NCBI GenBank assembly: GCA_005765155.1
Contig: VCCP01000008.1
Span: 1,488,001 to 1,552,000 of the forward strand
Direction of reading: 5' to 3'
Origin: Zelopaecilomyces penicillatus
Taxonomy: Eukaryota > Ascomycota > Sordariomycetes > Hypocreales > Pseudodiploosporaceae
DNA length: 64,000 nucleotides
The position numbers and the translations under genes were made by a program. Below the pieces are notes generated by a model, which was not told the DNA's origin, did not search any database, and saw only the letters and a list, made by a program, of their open reading frames with translations. Below, in pieces: positions 34,666-46,006 of this stretch. Position 1 is the first letter of the stretch, and every line of letters begins with the position of its first letter.

Positions 34666-36262
34666 TATTTCTGCTGTTTGACTGTGATTACTTAAAAAGG
34701 CAATACAAAATGGGGTCGGTTCCCGTTAGTCAGAAGTCCGACGTCCGAACCTCGCTCAAAACAGAAGTTAGAACCCCTGGGATCTGCGACCATAAGGCTC
34801 ATTACACACGTACCTGAAAGTTGAACAACGGCAAACCAACGAGGCAAGTCTTTATACCTCACTCGCCTGGCCCCCTGAAATCAAAAGAGCCCCAAGTCAC
34901 TATGACACCGCTCAACTACAGCAGGGCTCCTCAGTTGAGCACAGCACGGGCGGCTTCTTCCACGGGCGGATGTTACTCTGGGTGGATTAAACACAAAGCC
35001 CCGGAGATCGACCAGATAGTTTTGGCGGATGTCCGAAGAGCCATTGGGGGCAGAATTGCTCTTGAAGAACATGCTGAGAGGCGTTTTGGGGTTCTTGTTC
35101 CAGTGAGACTTGTCTTTAGGCGTCGCTGCGAACACCTCAATCACTCTAGACTCACGCGCGCTGCCCAGGATGGGAAAGGTGAATCTGACTGTTGCGACGA
35201 GTTCCGCCACCCGTTCCGCCTGCAGATCGTGAGAGTGTCCAATCACGGCGCAAGCTCGGCGGTCCACCTACAGGGCGTCGCCAAACGCTTCTTATTAATG
35301 GAAAATCGACGGAAGGTCTGAAACTGTTCGGGATGTTCTGTGGAGAGGCTTCCTGATTGCTTTTCCCCTGCTTGTCAGTGGTTTGTTCCGTTCACGACGA
35401 CATCACTCTTGTCATCTTGCGCGGGTGGCTCCGACCAGGCCTCCTCTGACCAGGCACGTGCGGGGTTTTCTGGCGTGCAAAAGTGCGAACGGAAGGCGCA
35501 ATGGCGCGCCATTGCCTCAGGGCACCAACCCAACACGGCGACAACGGCCTGGCACAAAGGCAGTTTGACCGATGATGCAGAAACCTGTCATCGCGTCTTC
35601 AACAGAGACATAAACACCAACACCAGCCGGCTGCTACGCCGTATTGTCACTGACTGGTGTATCGAGATGTCAGAATGGCTCACAACATCGGATGGTCCTG
35701 ATGTAGAAGTCGGACCCCGCCATGGCCCGACAACTAGGCTTCATTCAGCAGGTTACGTTGCTGGCCAACAACCCTATTTCCTGATGCCGACACCATGGTT
35801 CGCCTAGGCAGGAGGCTATTATGCACTTGACTATGCATTCGGCTCTAGGCTCGGCCGTGAAACCGCAATTTAGATGCCGCTGTCCGTCTCCCCAATCGGC
35901 AGGACGGAGCAGATAGCCAATGATGCCCTAATCACGTCGTATCGACTACGGCATGTCACGGCTTGCTGCTTTGGTTGCTCGCCTGTCTAGGCACACTGGT
36001 GAATGTATTTATTGAACAAGCAGCCCCCGGTTTCTGGCTGTCTGACATCCCCAACGTCAACTCCACTGTCAATTTTCATTTGCATCGGTAGACTCCGAGT
36101 GTTTCGCCTGTCACAGACACGTGGTGGAGCCTCGTTTCCTTACCGAGCTGACATTGGTGAGCGGTCGACTGTGGACCTGTTATTGAGCCTTGGGGCTGCA
36201 AATTCCATCTTTGTCTTCGGGCGACTACCGCCGCCCTTAACTATTACAAGTGCTGATCCAAT
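34666..36262. other. divergent intergenic region with overlapping antisense frames
   Basis: About 1.6 kb between the regulator and the M6 protease gene. Overlapping open frames on opposite strands (34821-35321 plus, 166 codons; 34881-35267 minus, 128 codons) show no domain I recognise. Confidence 0.4.
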
Positions 36263-38326
36263 ATGCGTTTCACCAATGTTGCAACGGGCGCGGCCACTTG
36301 TTCGGCCGCAGCACTCTCCATTACAGCGTCGCTGATGATGACGGGCATTCTCCTGGGAAACACAGTTCAAGCAACGAAATGCACGTCAAGAACTGACCCT
36401 TTCCGGGTGATGGACCCTCAACATTGGGTGAATCCTGACGATATGACATGGGCTGATTTTAAGCCACCACCGGCAACTAATTGGGGTGACCCGTCACGCA
36501 AAGGCTCTGGCCGCAACTTCAATATCGCGCTTGTCACGGTTGACTATGAGGATATGCCGTTCGTCATAACCAGACCTCCCAAGTCGACCATTTTTGGAAA
36601 TCCGCTGCCTGTTGCGGCCAACATTGATAGAAAAAATGTTCCCACCTTCTACCGTGACCTTCTCAATAAGCCTAACAATCTCAATCGGGGCCACACTCTA
36701 CATGAGTATTGGATGGAGGACTCGGCTGGTCGTTTCGGCGTTGACTTGACTGCTTATGGTGCCTATCGCATGCCATCTCTTTCATATCAATACGGTCTGG
36801 ACCAAGGCATGAATCCAGGGGCTTGTCCTCCTGGGAAAACTTGTAGTCGTAACATCCGAACTGATGCTTTAGGCATGTGGCGCAATGATGTTGGTAACGA
36901 CACAGCCAACTCGTTTGAGCTAGTTTTTATCCTTTCAGCTGGCCAAGACGAGTCTTCCACTTGGCAGGAGTTTGGAGAGATGAAGTTTGCGTCCAAAGAA
37001 GATGTTCCCGATGCCTTCGGGCCTCCAAAGAACGCTGGTGGGAATGGGTCTTTTCCCAATTACGCATCCACAAGGTATGTGGAGTGGACCTCTTGGGCTG
37101 CAGCTTCAACACTCTGGCCAAACGCTGGCGGCGGTTCATCCACCCAATGTGAGAGCTCGGGCATGGCGGTGTACGCTCATGAGCTGAGCCACTTGCTGAA
37201 GATTGGAGACAACTACAACAATCCTTATGGGAAACCCCTGAGACGTGCTTACACTGGCCCATGGTCCATGTTATCTCGTGGGTCCTTCAATGGCCCCGGT
37301 GGCCCGCATAGTCGATGGCAGATCCCAGCATTGCAGGGCGGTTCTCTGGGCTCGTTACACACAATGCGCGATAAAATCCAGCTGGGCCTAGTTTCAAACA
37401 GCAGCGTGCTTAAACTTTCAAGAGAGACCTTGGCAGGCTCCGGTCCCGTCACGGCCCGAATCACGGCGCGATCGGTGGACTCCAAGTTGATGGGTGTGCG
37501 TATCGAAATGAGTGGCGGCGATCTTTCACCCCGCTGCAATATCGACACTGACTTGTATTGCGATGGTGGAGGCTATGATAACTATGACGTCGAGGTGGTC
37601 GACCGCATGGGTGCAGATTCATTCCAACCTGACTCCGGAGTCATGATTAGCAAAACCAAGAATATTGACCGCCAGCCATTTCAGTGGACAATAGACGCCA
37701 ACCCGCAGGACATTGAGCTTGTGGACTTCAAACGACCTAACGGCACGGCAGCCATGATTACCATGGGTGACTACCGCCAGCTGGCAGATGCTTTGTTCCA
37801 TGCGGGGACACGTTCTGGAAGTGAGTACGAATATGTCGACAAAGCAAACTCGCTGCACTTTTACATCCTAGACATGCAACGCGATAAGGATCTTGTCCTC
37901 TCTTATACAGTTGCAGTGCGGTCTCTCAACAGCACCAACACGAATGAGCATGGCGTCAACGTAAGCCCCGGCAAACTTGTTAGGGGTAGAAAAACTAGTC
38001 CAACTGGCAAGGGGGTTCTTTGCTCCTTTACTTTGACAAATAATGGTACCGATTCGGGTGGTTCAGCAGACCAACCTCAGAGTCTCAACACATATCTGGG
38101 CTCGGATATATATCGATTAGAGGCCAAGGTTGTTGGTTCTGGCTGGCGTGTTGAGCTACCCAGTGCTCTGGCAGTTGCTAAACATGGCGAGACAGTGGAA
38201 GTCAATGTGGCAGTCGGCGCGACAAACGATGCAGACGAGACAGGGATAGTGACACTGAGCGTCAAATCAGAGTCGGACGCTCAAGTTACAGCAACAGCCC
38301 AATGCAAGGTGTCTAAAAAAGGCTGA
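36263..38326 (+). CDS. secreted M6-type (immune inhibitor A-like) metalloprotease
   Basis: Intronless gene of 687 residues. An N-terminal signal region (about residues 1-37, ending TVQATKC) precedes the protease domain. The domain has FNIALVTVDYEDMPF, LHEYWMEDSAGRFGVDL and the zinc site HELSHLLKIGDNYN (His306, Glu307, His310, Asp316). The spacing equals the HExxHxxGxxD of M6 peptidases, although the usual Gly is Lys here. WSMLSRGSFNGPGGPHSRW follows, a region that in this family surrounds the Met-turn. The C-terminal 100 residues form a beta-sandwich-like module (GSGWRVELP...VEVNVAVGA). The M6 family is mainly bacterial; in fungi it occurs as secreted proteins. It probably degrades external protein; targets unknown. 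A single continuous exon fits possible ancient transfer but does not prove it. Confidence 0.8.
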   Translation: MRFTNVATGAATCSAAALSITASLMMTGILLGNTVQATKCTSRTDPFRVMDPQHWVNPDDMTWADFKPPPATNWGDPSRKGSGRNFNIALVTVDYEDMPFVITRPPKSTIFGNPLPVAANIDRKNVPTFYRDLLNKPNNLNRGHTLHEYWMEDSAGRFGVDLTAYGAYRMPSLSYQYGLDQGMNPGACPPGKTCSRNIRTDALGMWRNDVGNDTANSFELVFILSAGQDESSTWQEFGEMKFASKEDVPDAFGPPKNAGGNGSFPNYASTRYVEWTSWAAASTLWPNAGGGSSTQCESSGMAVYAHELSHLLKIGDNYNNPYGKPLRRAYTGPWSMLSRGSFNGPGGPHSRWQIPALQGGSLGSLHTMRDKIQLGLVSNSSVLKLSRETLAGSGPVTARITARSVDSKLMGVRIEMSGGDLSPRCNIDTDLYCDGGGYDNYDVEVVDRMGADSFQPDSGVMISKTKNIDRQPFQWTIDANPQDIELVDFKRPNGTAAMITMGDYRQLADALFHAGTRSGSEYEYVDKANSLHFYILDMQRDKDLVLSYTVAVRSLNSTNTNEHGVNVSPGKLVRGRKTSPTGKGVLCSFTLTNNGTDSGGSADQPQSLNTYLGSDIYRLEAKVVGSGWRVELPSALAVAKHGETVEVNVAVGATNDADETGIVTLSVKSESDAQVTATAQCKVSKKG

Positions 38327-40831
38327 CTGCCTGTAAATAAATAATAGTTTTCTGTTCACGGGAGCGATTGGCAACATTTTTGACAGTACAACAAGCCCAT
38401 AACAGCAATAAATGTAAGTGATGGATGGGTTATGCGACAGTATATAGTGATTGAAAGAAAATAGATCGTCACTCTGTGTATGATATCTCTTTTTGCGACC
38501 ACGTAATGATACACCTAGATTGCATCCTGTTGAGTAAGCCCTTCTGCATGTGGCTGAAGGGAGATGAAAAGATTGTTCTAGGCTCCTGTTCTCAACTACC
38601 CTTGTCCATGTCATCCGAATCGGGACCAGAGGCCAAGCCACAGAGTTGTAAGATGACAATACGAAGAAGCAACCAATTATCTTTAAACTTGTTTAGTAGT
38701 TGGAAACAAGGGCTGACGCATTATAACACGGGGATCAAATGTTCAGAGCACGCGAACATCTGAAGGTTATGGTGTTATGTCACGCCTTTAAAATATGAGG
38801 TGAATGCTCATCTTTAGGCCCTGGCCCCGCTTGTGATAATAGCGATATGCAAGCTGTTACCAAAGAGGGTGAGCAGCGTGCCGGAAATGGCAATGCGCTC
38901 GTTTCACAACAGCCACTAAAAGCAATATTGTTCTGTTTCGATTGCTGATGTGTCAATTTCTTACCATCGTTTTGTGTGATTGGTTGAATGCTGCCCTTGG
39001 GAACGAGTAATATTATTTGACACCTATGGAGTTGAAATTCAGCACGTACGAATTTCTAGGCATTAATTAAAATAACCACAAGCAAGGAAGAGGAAGGGGG
39101 GGGGGCTAAAATGGTTCTTTTGGAAACGAAACGTGATGATTAGTCTCAGGGGCGTATTGTGACTCGTACTTGGCAATACCAGTGATACGGGTTCGTGTTG
39201 CGCAGTGTGCTTGCGGTGCGCCCAACGACACCAGACGATACGATACCCACAACGTGGAACAAAAGATCTAACCGAGTCCAAAAAAGGGAATTCCCGAGAG
39301 GTCCTAGTGAGCAAAGCCCCCCCCAACTCCTTACGTACTACGTAGTATTAAAACCAACACCTCCCTGCTCATAATATATTGGGTATTCATGAGGAATACC
39401 GTAAACTCTTGACTATTACAGGCAAGACATCTTGACGCATCCAACTGCTATATAAGTGCTGTGGCGAAAACCCATTTATGCAGGGTTTTGGATACTTCAA
39501 TTTCCACATCTTAGGGGTGGGGTGCAAAATCAACCTTCCAAAGCGGTTCGCCTTCTCATTATATAAAGCTACTTATCCCTATACACAACCTAGGGTAATT
39601 ACCTTTCCCTTTTGTACACTTCATATTCAACCTTTCAATGCATTGCGATAACTATTCAAAATAGCATCAATTCACAACACTTCTATTTTTTTATTGATTT
39701 AGGGGTACAGACAAAGGACACATAATTGCTCATTGATATGCCCCTTGTTCTGCGATGCCGTACCAATTCCTATATGGCTAGAGCAAACGGCAAAGAGTGG
39801 ACTGCGCTAAAAGAGGCTTGTCTGGATTTTGACTCATGAGAGTTTATTACGGACGTATTAATACTAGTTACCCCAAGAATTGGCCACTAGATTTGTGTGT
39901 GTGTGTGTTGATTAAGGAAAATAAAAAGAAGGCTGAGCAAGGCAGGCCTTTTACGATCGATCTACAAGCCCGGGCATTACTTTGTTTAGATCCTGCCCGA
40001 GCGGAAAGGATGAACAGCAATGTGTGGTGCATTTACGCCTTGCCATTGGGCCGTGCAGTGCATTTGCAAAAAGCTTTGCCGCCCTTTTTTGAGGGTCTTG
40101 GACTTGTTTTGTCCGACCTCCTTTTTTATTCTGGTCTCCGCCCGTAATTACGTGCAGCGGATTTGTATGACAGGATTTGCCCTTCGCACTAAGGTGCACT
40201 GTGATGCACTGCAATGCGCTGTGACACTGTGGTAAAGGGCGAGGGGGGTGACCACTGTGTAAATAACGGATGTGAGTGAGTGAGTGAGTGTTGCAGAACG
40301 AAGTGGCAGTGGAGTGAAATCATTCGCTTTTGACGCCAACTCTACGTAATAATAATTACAAAAATATCTAATAGTCTCTGCTTCTATTGAATTGATTCTT
40401 TGATATATTTTTAGACTTTAATACACTCGCAAGTTAGTACATAGCCGACGGTGTGAATCGTCACCTCTTGGACCTTACAGTGCAAACACACCGTGCGAGC
40501 CTTGCGCCTCTCCGTCATGGCCCCGACGCTTCCACTCCCTGACATCCTCGCCCTCTTTGACGCAAAGAACGGGTGCGGTAGTGAAACGTCAATTGCAGGG
40601 GGGTTGCGGCGAAATTAAATCCCAAGGGTCCTTCTTCTTGCTCCTCCACCCCCAGACCAACCCGCGTATTCGCCTCTCTCTCTCTCTGCGCATTGCTGTC
40701 TCTATTATACTCTTCTTGCTTTCGACAAACTCTTCACGCTCGCTCGCTACATCCTGACTTCCGACGTCACCGAACGATTTTCTTTCTTTCTTGCTCAGGG
40801 TCGACGGTGCCCTCACCCTCCGCAACGCAAA
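38327..40831. other. gene-free stretch, about 2.5 kb
   Basis: No gene recognised. Simple repeats occur: (GT)n at about 39895-39908 and (GAGT)n at about 40270-40291. A 12-bp palindrome lies at 39336-39347. The right end is CT-rich (40670-40690), typical of the promoter of a constitutively expressed gene. It separates the sparse left part from the dense, conserved right part. Confidence 0.5.
40270..40291 (+). repeat. tetranucleotide microsatellite (GAGT)n
   Basis: About five uninterrupted GAGT units. Confidence 0.8.
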
Positions 40832-42318
40832 ATGGCCTTCGGCTTGGCCAAGAAGCATGCCTTTCTTGGTGGCGGTCTCGTCCTCGCGCTGGTCGTGTAT
40901 ATGTGGTGCATCCAGCTGCTCCCCAACATAGACAAGGCCATGCCAACGTTCAACGAGCGCATCTCCAACATCGTACATCCTATCCAGGGCAATAAGTGCC
41001 AGGATGGCGGACACGGCAAGCACTCCAACTCGACACTGTCGATCTGCGACGACAAACGACCCAGCAACGAGCAAGTCCAGCGCCCGCCCGAAGTGAACAG
41101 GACCATGGGCTTGGTGTTTTACGGCAGGCGTCAGACCGTTTCCATCCTGGATTGCTATCTCAAGGTAAGTTTAACCTGGATCACAGGTGTCAAGAGGGAT
41201 AATGCGGTTTCTGTGGACACTGGAGACGAGAGCTCCAAAAGTGGGCGGCATCACGAGTTTGGCTAACGATTGATGGGTCTGGTGCAGCGCAATTTGGTGA
41301 AGAATGGTGGTGTGCTCGATGGTATCATTTTCCTCCAACGGACCCACGACAAGGAAGATCTTGCGATTCTGGACAAGTTAATCGAGGGTGAGCCCGACTA
41401 CGAGAAGTGGGAAATCGATATTTCTGAAACCGGCTACGCCACATCATACGAGAAGATTGAGGATGATGTCTTGTACGTCAAGATGGACGACGATATCGTC
41501 TTCATTGAGGACACGGTGATTCCCTCCATCATCAGCACAAAAGCTGCCCACCCCGAATATTTCATGGTCTCTGCCAACGTTGTCAATCAGCCCCTGATCA
41601 GCTGGATTCATTGGAATTTGGGTGTTATCAAGCCCTACCTTCCCGAGCTGGACACGGATTACCCAGAACCAAAGGAAGGCGAAAAGTTTGACTGGCGCGC
41701 TTCTCTCTTGCCCGCCTGGGAGGGATCTGACAAGTTTGACGTCAAAGATTGGACTTCTCCAGGGGAGAAAAAGCACCGATGGTTGCCTTTGAAGAATCGA
41801 ACAGACCACGTTCTTGACCGCACACCTATTATGGAAACTGAGTACGATGCCTTTGGCAAGGGTTGGTCCAAATGGCAGCTGGGAGCACAGGAGCACTACA
41901 GTTTGTTTGAACATCTGGAGAAGAAGGAACTGAATCAATACCGGTTTCACACTTGGGACTTCCAGTATCGACGAATGGGAATCCAGTTCATTGCTATCCT
42001 GGGCAAGGACATCAATAGGGCAAAGCCCATAGCTGCTGATGATGAGCAGCACTTGGCAGTTACTGTGCCCCAGAGGCTGGGAAGACGTAAGTTTCATATG
42101 CCTACCTTTATTTGAACACCCATTGGTCACTAACATTACAATTTACAGATGCTGTCGCGGATGGCGGTGGAGTTGCTGCCCATTACAGCTTCTCAGCCCA
42201 GACCGGCAAGGCCAAGATGCAAACGACTGATATCCTGGATCGATACAGGGCCTATGCTGCGGAATTTATCTGCAAAGGGCCCATGATATGGGACCCAAGC
42301 ATGGAGACGGAGGAGTAA
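40832..42318 (+). CDS. type II membrane glycosyltransferase (Golgi-type), three exons
   Basis: Exons 40832-41164, 41288-42086 and 42149-42318 give 433 residues; introns 123 and 62 nt, both GTAAGT donors. The N-terminus is a single signal anchor (LGGGLVLALVVYMWCIQLL) after AFGLAKKH. The catalytic part has MGLVFYGRRQTVSILDCYL, VKNGGVLDGIIFLQRT, then LYVKMDDDIVFIED with a DxD-type metal site, and SANVVNQPLISWIHW. The C-terminus ends CKGPMIWDPSMETEE. This architecture fits a nucleotide-sugar-dependent transferase facing the Golgi lumen. I recall the family as conserved in filamentous ascomycetes, but the donor and acceptor are unknown. Splices restore a continuous, conserved-looking frame (CYLK-RNLVK and GR-HAVADGGG). 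Confidence 0.8.
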
Positions 42319-43068
42319 TTTCACTCTCCCGTGTGATCCTTTGCGACTTTTTGTATAAAACAACCTGCGGGCTTTTCTTCTTTTTGTGCGGCGATTGAGG
42401 AGTTCTTTTTTGTTATTTTCTTCACCTTCAACATATATATCATGAGAACGGATTTGGAAACTAGGGGAATTGCAGTTGGTTGGAGCATGGCAAGCGATTG
42501 GATTGTGTTTTTTTTTGTTATATTTCATGCGACAAAAAAGGAGACGACGCGGTCATCACTTTAGAAGAGAGAAGGGGGAAGAACACACACGCATATACGT
42601 AATATCTTGCATCTAGAGGCTCGGGCTAGGGTTTACCCAATTTGTATACATCAAGCTAATGCATAAGAGCCAAAACAAACAAGAAATTGAAGGATTTTAA
42701 TAATGAAGCCCATCTCGCATCGAAAAAGGGGGCAATCGATGCCAGTATATCGGCACGCTATATGGCTGGAAGTGATTGTTCCACCTGCCTAAGTGGGATG
42801 GATGTGAGTCACGGTGATCACATGTACATGAGTGAACATTGATCCGTCTTACTGACCCCAACTACACGCAAAGGCAGCGGGTTGCCGTGCTAAAATGCAT
42901 TTGGCCTTTAAAGACGCAGTATCGGTGTCAGAAAAGTCTCTCTTCATAAATAAAATCAGATAAAAAAGGGCTCGCGGTGAAACTGAACTCTTCTTCATCA
43001 ATCTTTTATCTACTAAAAACAAGCAAAAAAAAGGCTGGACATTAAGAAGAAGATAAAAAAAAGACATC
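42319..43068. other. intergenic, about 750 bp
   Basis: Carries the 3' end of the glycosyltransferase gene and the promoter of the GNAT gene. No further gene is seen. Confidence 0.5.
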
Positions 43069-43755
43069 ATGGCTCGACCTCCTAAAGACTGGGTCACCGT
43101 CAAGACAACCCTCCCCACAATCCCATACCTCCCTCTCGCCGCACAGCCCGTCATACGCACGGAGCGCCTCCTCCTCCGGCCCTGGACACAAGACGACCTC
43201 GCCGCCTGCCACGAGCTCCGGCTCCAGCCGGAAGTCATGCAATGGACGGGCCAGGGCCGGCCGGACGCGGACCTCGAAGCCACGCGTAAAGTAGTGGAGC
43301 GCAAGCTATCCCCAGAAGCGGTGGCACGAAACCTAGAGTATGTGATTTGTTTAGCCTCGTCGGGGGAGATGATCGGCTGTGGAGGGTCGCATCAGCGAGA
43401 GGGGGAGTTTGGGTGGCCGGTATTGGGGTATATGCTGCGAAAGGAGGCATGGGGCTTGGGGTATGGGAGTGAGTTTGTAAAAGGGTTTTTGGACATGTGG
43501 TGGGCGTTGCCGAGGGAGATTTGCGAGGTCAAGGTGGACAGCAAGATGGTCAAGGAGAGTGGTGAGAATGGGCTTGTGAGGGAGTGCTTTACGGCGATTA
43601 CGGTGTCGACGAATGGGCCGAGTCAGAAGGTGTTGGATAAGTGTGGGTTCAGCTTTGAGAGATCGTGGGAGGAGGCGGATCTTCGGGACCCGAATGATAT
43701 GGTTGAGATATGTGGATATGCGATCTGGAAGCCGGAGGATGGGAAAGCGTCGTGA
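43069..43755 (+). CDS. GNAT-family N-acetyltransferase (RimJ/RimL type)
   Basis: Single exon, 228 residues. It has the beginning typical of this type (VIRTERLLLRPWTQDDL) and a central EYVICLASSGEMIGCGG strand pair. The acetyl-CoA-binding stretch is GYMLRKEAWGLGYGSEF (Q/RxxGxG/A-like, with AWGLGYG). The C-terminal STNGPSQKVLDKCGFSFE, where relatives have N.xS..v.eK.GF, is the hallmark of Acetyltransf_3. It transfers an acetyl group from acetyl-CoA to an amine; the acceptor is unknown. Cytoplasmic, no targeting signal. The ATG lies just after an A-rich leader, a good start context. Confidence 0.88.
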   Translation: MARPPKDWVTVKTTLPTIPYLPLAAQPVIRTERLLLRPWTQDDLAACHELRLQPEVMQWTGQGRPDADLEATRKVVERKLSPEAVARNLEYVICLASSGEMIGCGGSHQREGEFGWPVLGYMLRKEAWGLGYGSEFVKGFLDMWWALPREICEVKVDSKMVKESGENGLVRECFTAITVSTNGPSQKVLDKCGFSFERSWEEADLRDPNDMVEICGYAIWKPEDGKAS

Positions 43756-44392
43756 GGGGGTGATGAGATAGTGAGTGGTTTCGTTATTATATGGTTACCT
43801 ACATCATGTTGCAATATCTACGCTTCATTCCAGTGAGATTATATGATTTGATGATATGCTTTGGTCAATAATCACCATTATTAATAGCAGCGTCGACCGT
43901 GAATGCTTCTCACGGATGACCAACACCACTACGATCGTGACACAGTCTGCCAGTATATATCGCGTCTTACACTCATTAATTGCCATCGACAAACTACCTC
44001 ATAATATCACACTTTTGAACTCAGCTCCCCATTGTCAGGGGCCGCCTTATCCAACTCCCAATCTCCATCCACAATTCGGGAATGATGGAAATAGGGTTGC
44101 ATTCTTTGCGGCCTTGTATTCTTACATGCTTCCCATGACGTGTTTCTCACAAAGACTCATACTACCGAATAGGTGTGTCATTACTGATGTAGCCGAATCG
44201 GGAACCCCCCAATCCTTCCGTACAGTTGAAGGTGTGAATGGATTAGCACTGTATGCGCACACCAGATCTTGTTAGTCCCCCCTCCGCTGAGGATCACACA
44301 GGTATAAATAGACCAAATTTGGTTTACTTGATACTGAATTCTTTTCATACTTCTTCTACTGATTCTGTTGCAAAGCTTTTGAAGCTGCAAAT
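43756..44392. other. intergenic, promoter of the SDR gene
   Basis: About 640 bp without a gene. A TATA element lies near its right end. Confidence 0.5.
44303..44310 (+). promoter_or_regulatory. TATA box of the SDR gene
   Basis: TATAAATA, 90 nt before ATG 44393. Confidence 0.5.
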
Positions 44393-45472
44393 ATGTCAGA
44401 CAACACCATCTATCTCGTTACTGGTGCTAATAAAGGTGCGTCTGTCTCTCGACTCTCCCCCTCCCCTGACTCCAACTTACATGAAGAGCTGCTGCCCATC
44501 TTTCCCTCAACTCTACCTCCACAGCTCTTTATCCCATTTCTCTGTTCATGTATAAGCATGAGACTCGTTTGTCTAACTGATATCAGGCATCGGAAGACAA
44601 ATGGTCGCGGATCTTCTCCTTCGACCAGCCACCACCGTCGTCGCCACAGTCCGCGACGTCTCCCATCCCACAGCCCAATCCCTATCATCCCTCACCATCA
44701 GCCCTGACAACAGCAAACTCATCATCTTCCCCCTGGACGTTGAAGCTACAGACATCAACTACACGTCGCTTCAGACCCGTCTTGCAAACGAACACAGTAT
44801 TTCCCGCCTCGACATCGTCATCGCCAACGCGGGCGCCTCCCCTGAGTTCAAGTCGATCCTCGACACATCCATCGACGCAGCTCGATACTGCTTCGAAGTC
44901 AACGGCGCAGGTCCTCTGCAGCTCTTCCAAGCCTGCTGGCCACTTCTAGAGAATAATATTAATGTTAACTCCAACTCAAACGGGGAGAAGAAGAAAAGGA
45001 CGAAGTTTGTCCACATCAGCAGCACCGTGGGGAGTGTTGGGTGTTTGGACGAGGAGCACTATCCTTCTACGGCATATGGCATGAGTAAGGCTGCTTCAAA
45101 CTGGCTGGCCAAGAAGATTAGTGTCGAGTTTGGCGATAAGGGGCTTGAAGTTGGTATCATTCACCCAGGGTATGTGTGGTTCATATAGGGGTCAGTTTCT
45201 GAGTTATGGCTTGCTAACCTGCATTTTCAATAGATGGGTGAAAACAGCCATGGGCAAGGGTATTGGGGATGCTATCGGCGGTATCGAGCCTCCAATGACG
45301 ATTCAAGACAGCGCGCGACAGGTTATTGAGCAGGTGAGTGGATGTCCTTGGCGTCGTCACATTTCTTAGACTCCCCAACTAATATTATTCATTTGATTAG
45401 ATTGACAGGCTGTCTTTTGAAACAACACATGGCAAGTTTATTTCCTATGATGGAAAAGACGTTCTATGGTAG
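44393..45472 (+). CDS. short-chain dehydrogenase/reductase, four exons
   Basis: Exons 44393-44435, 44587-45169, 45234-45333 and 45401-45472 encode 265 residues. The introns have GTGCGT, GTATGT and GTGAGT donors. The protein is a classical SDR. The NAD(P)-binding motif is TGANKGIG, split by the first intron just before its last Gly. NAG appears in VIANAGAS, the catalytic Ser in ISSTVGSVG and the Tyr/Lys pair in YGMSK. HPGWVKTAMG follows, again restored only by splicing. It resembles the carbonyl reductase/sniffer-like group. The substrate is not predictable. The final 23-residue exon ends GKFISYDGKDVLW, a C-terminus I recall from this fungal subgroup. Confidence 0.9.
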
Positions 45473-46006
45473 TTGCTGTCCAAAGGGTATATAATCCGCT
45501 TGCTTCACTCAAATCTATGATAGCGACTACAAAAGGGGGTTCACCATGTAGTCACAGCATTGAGCACCTAATGTCCTCATTCTCCCCCTTTAGCTGTTAT
45601 TTTTAAAAAATATAAAAATCTAGTATTAAATACTCAAAGCCGTTTTCATTTTTGAAACACTCAATATTAATGGCAATTGTAACCTATCATGAGATTCATA
45701 ACATTTAAAAGTGAATTGTCATCATGAAAACTAGCAATCAGATAAACACCCCTCTAGGGTGGCGGCCCCACGTGAAATGGTGTGCTACACAGCCATTCTC
45801 CACCTCAGCTCACGCCATCGATTTCAACGCTCCCATCCCCATCCATGGCTTATAAACCCATCGGGCGACCGCCCGACATTTTCCTCCATGCCTGTGCCAT
45901 ATTATTATGCTCTCAACACTCAACCCTTCACATAGCACAATGAAGATACAGTAGCCCAGAGCTCCTTAGTTTCTTGTTCTGTATGCACCCTTTTTGGTCC
46001 GTCAAA
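45473..46006. other. intergenic, promoter of the O-acyltransferase gene
   Basis: About 530 bp, no gene. Contains an AT-rich patch and a TATA box on the right. Confidence 0.5.
45851..45856 (+). promoter_or_regulatory. TATA box of the O-acyltransferase gene
   Basis: TATAAA, about 156 nt before ATG 46007. Confidence 0.45.

Noticed and set aside
39336..39347. 12-bp perfect palindrome TACTACGTAGTA
   Set aside because: A single short palindrome in AT-rich DNA is expected by chance; no paired copy near a promoter.
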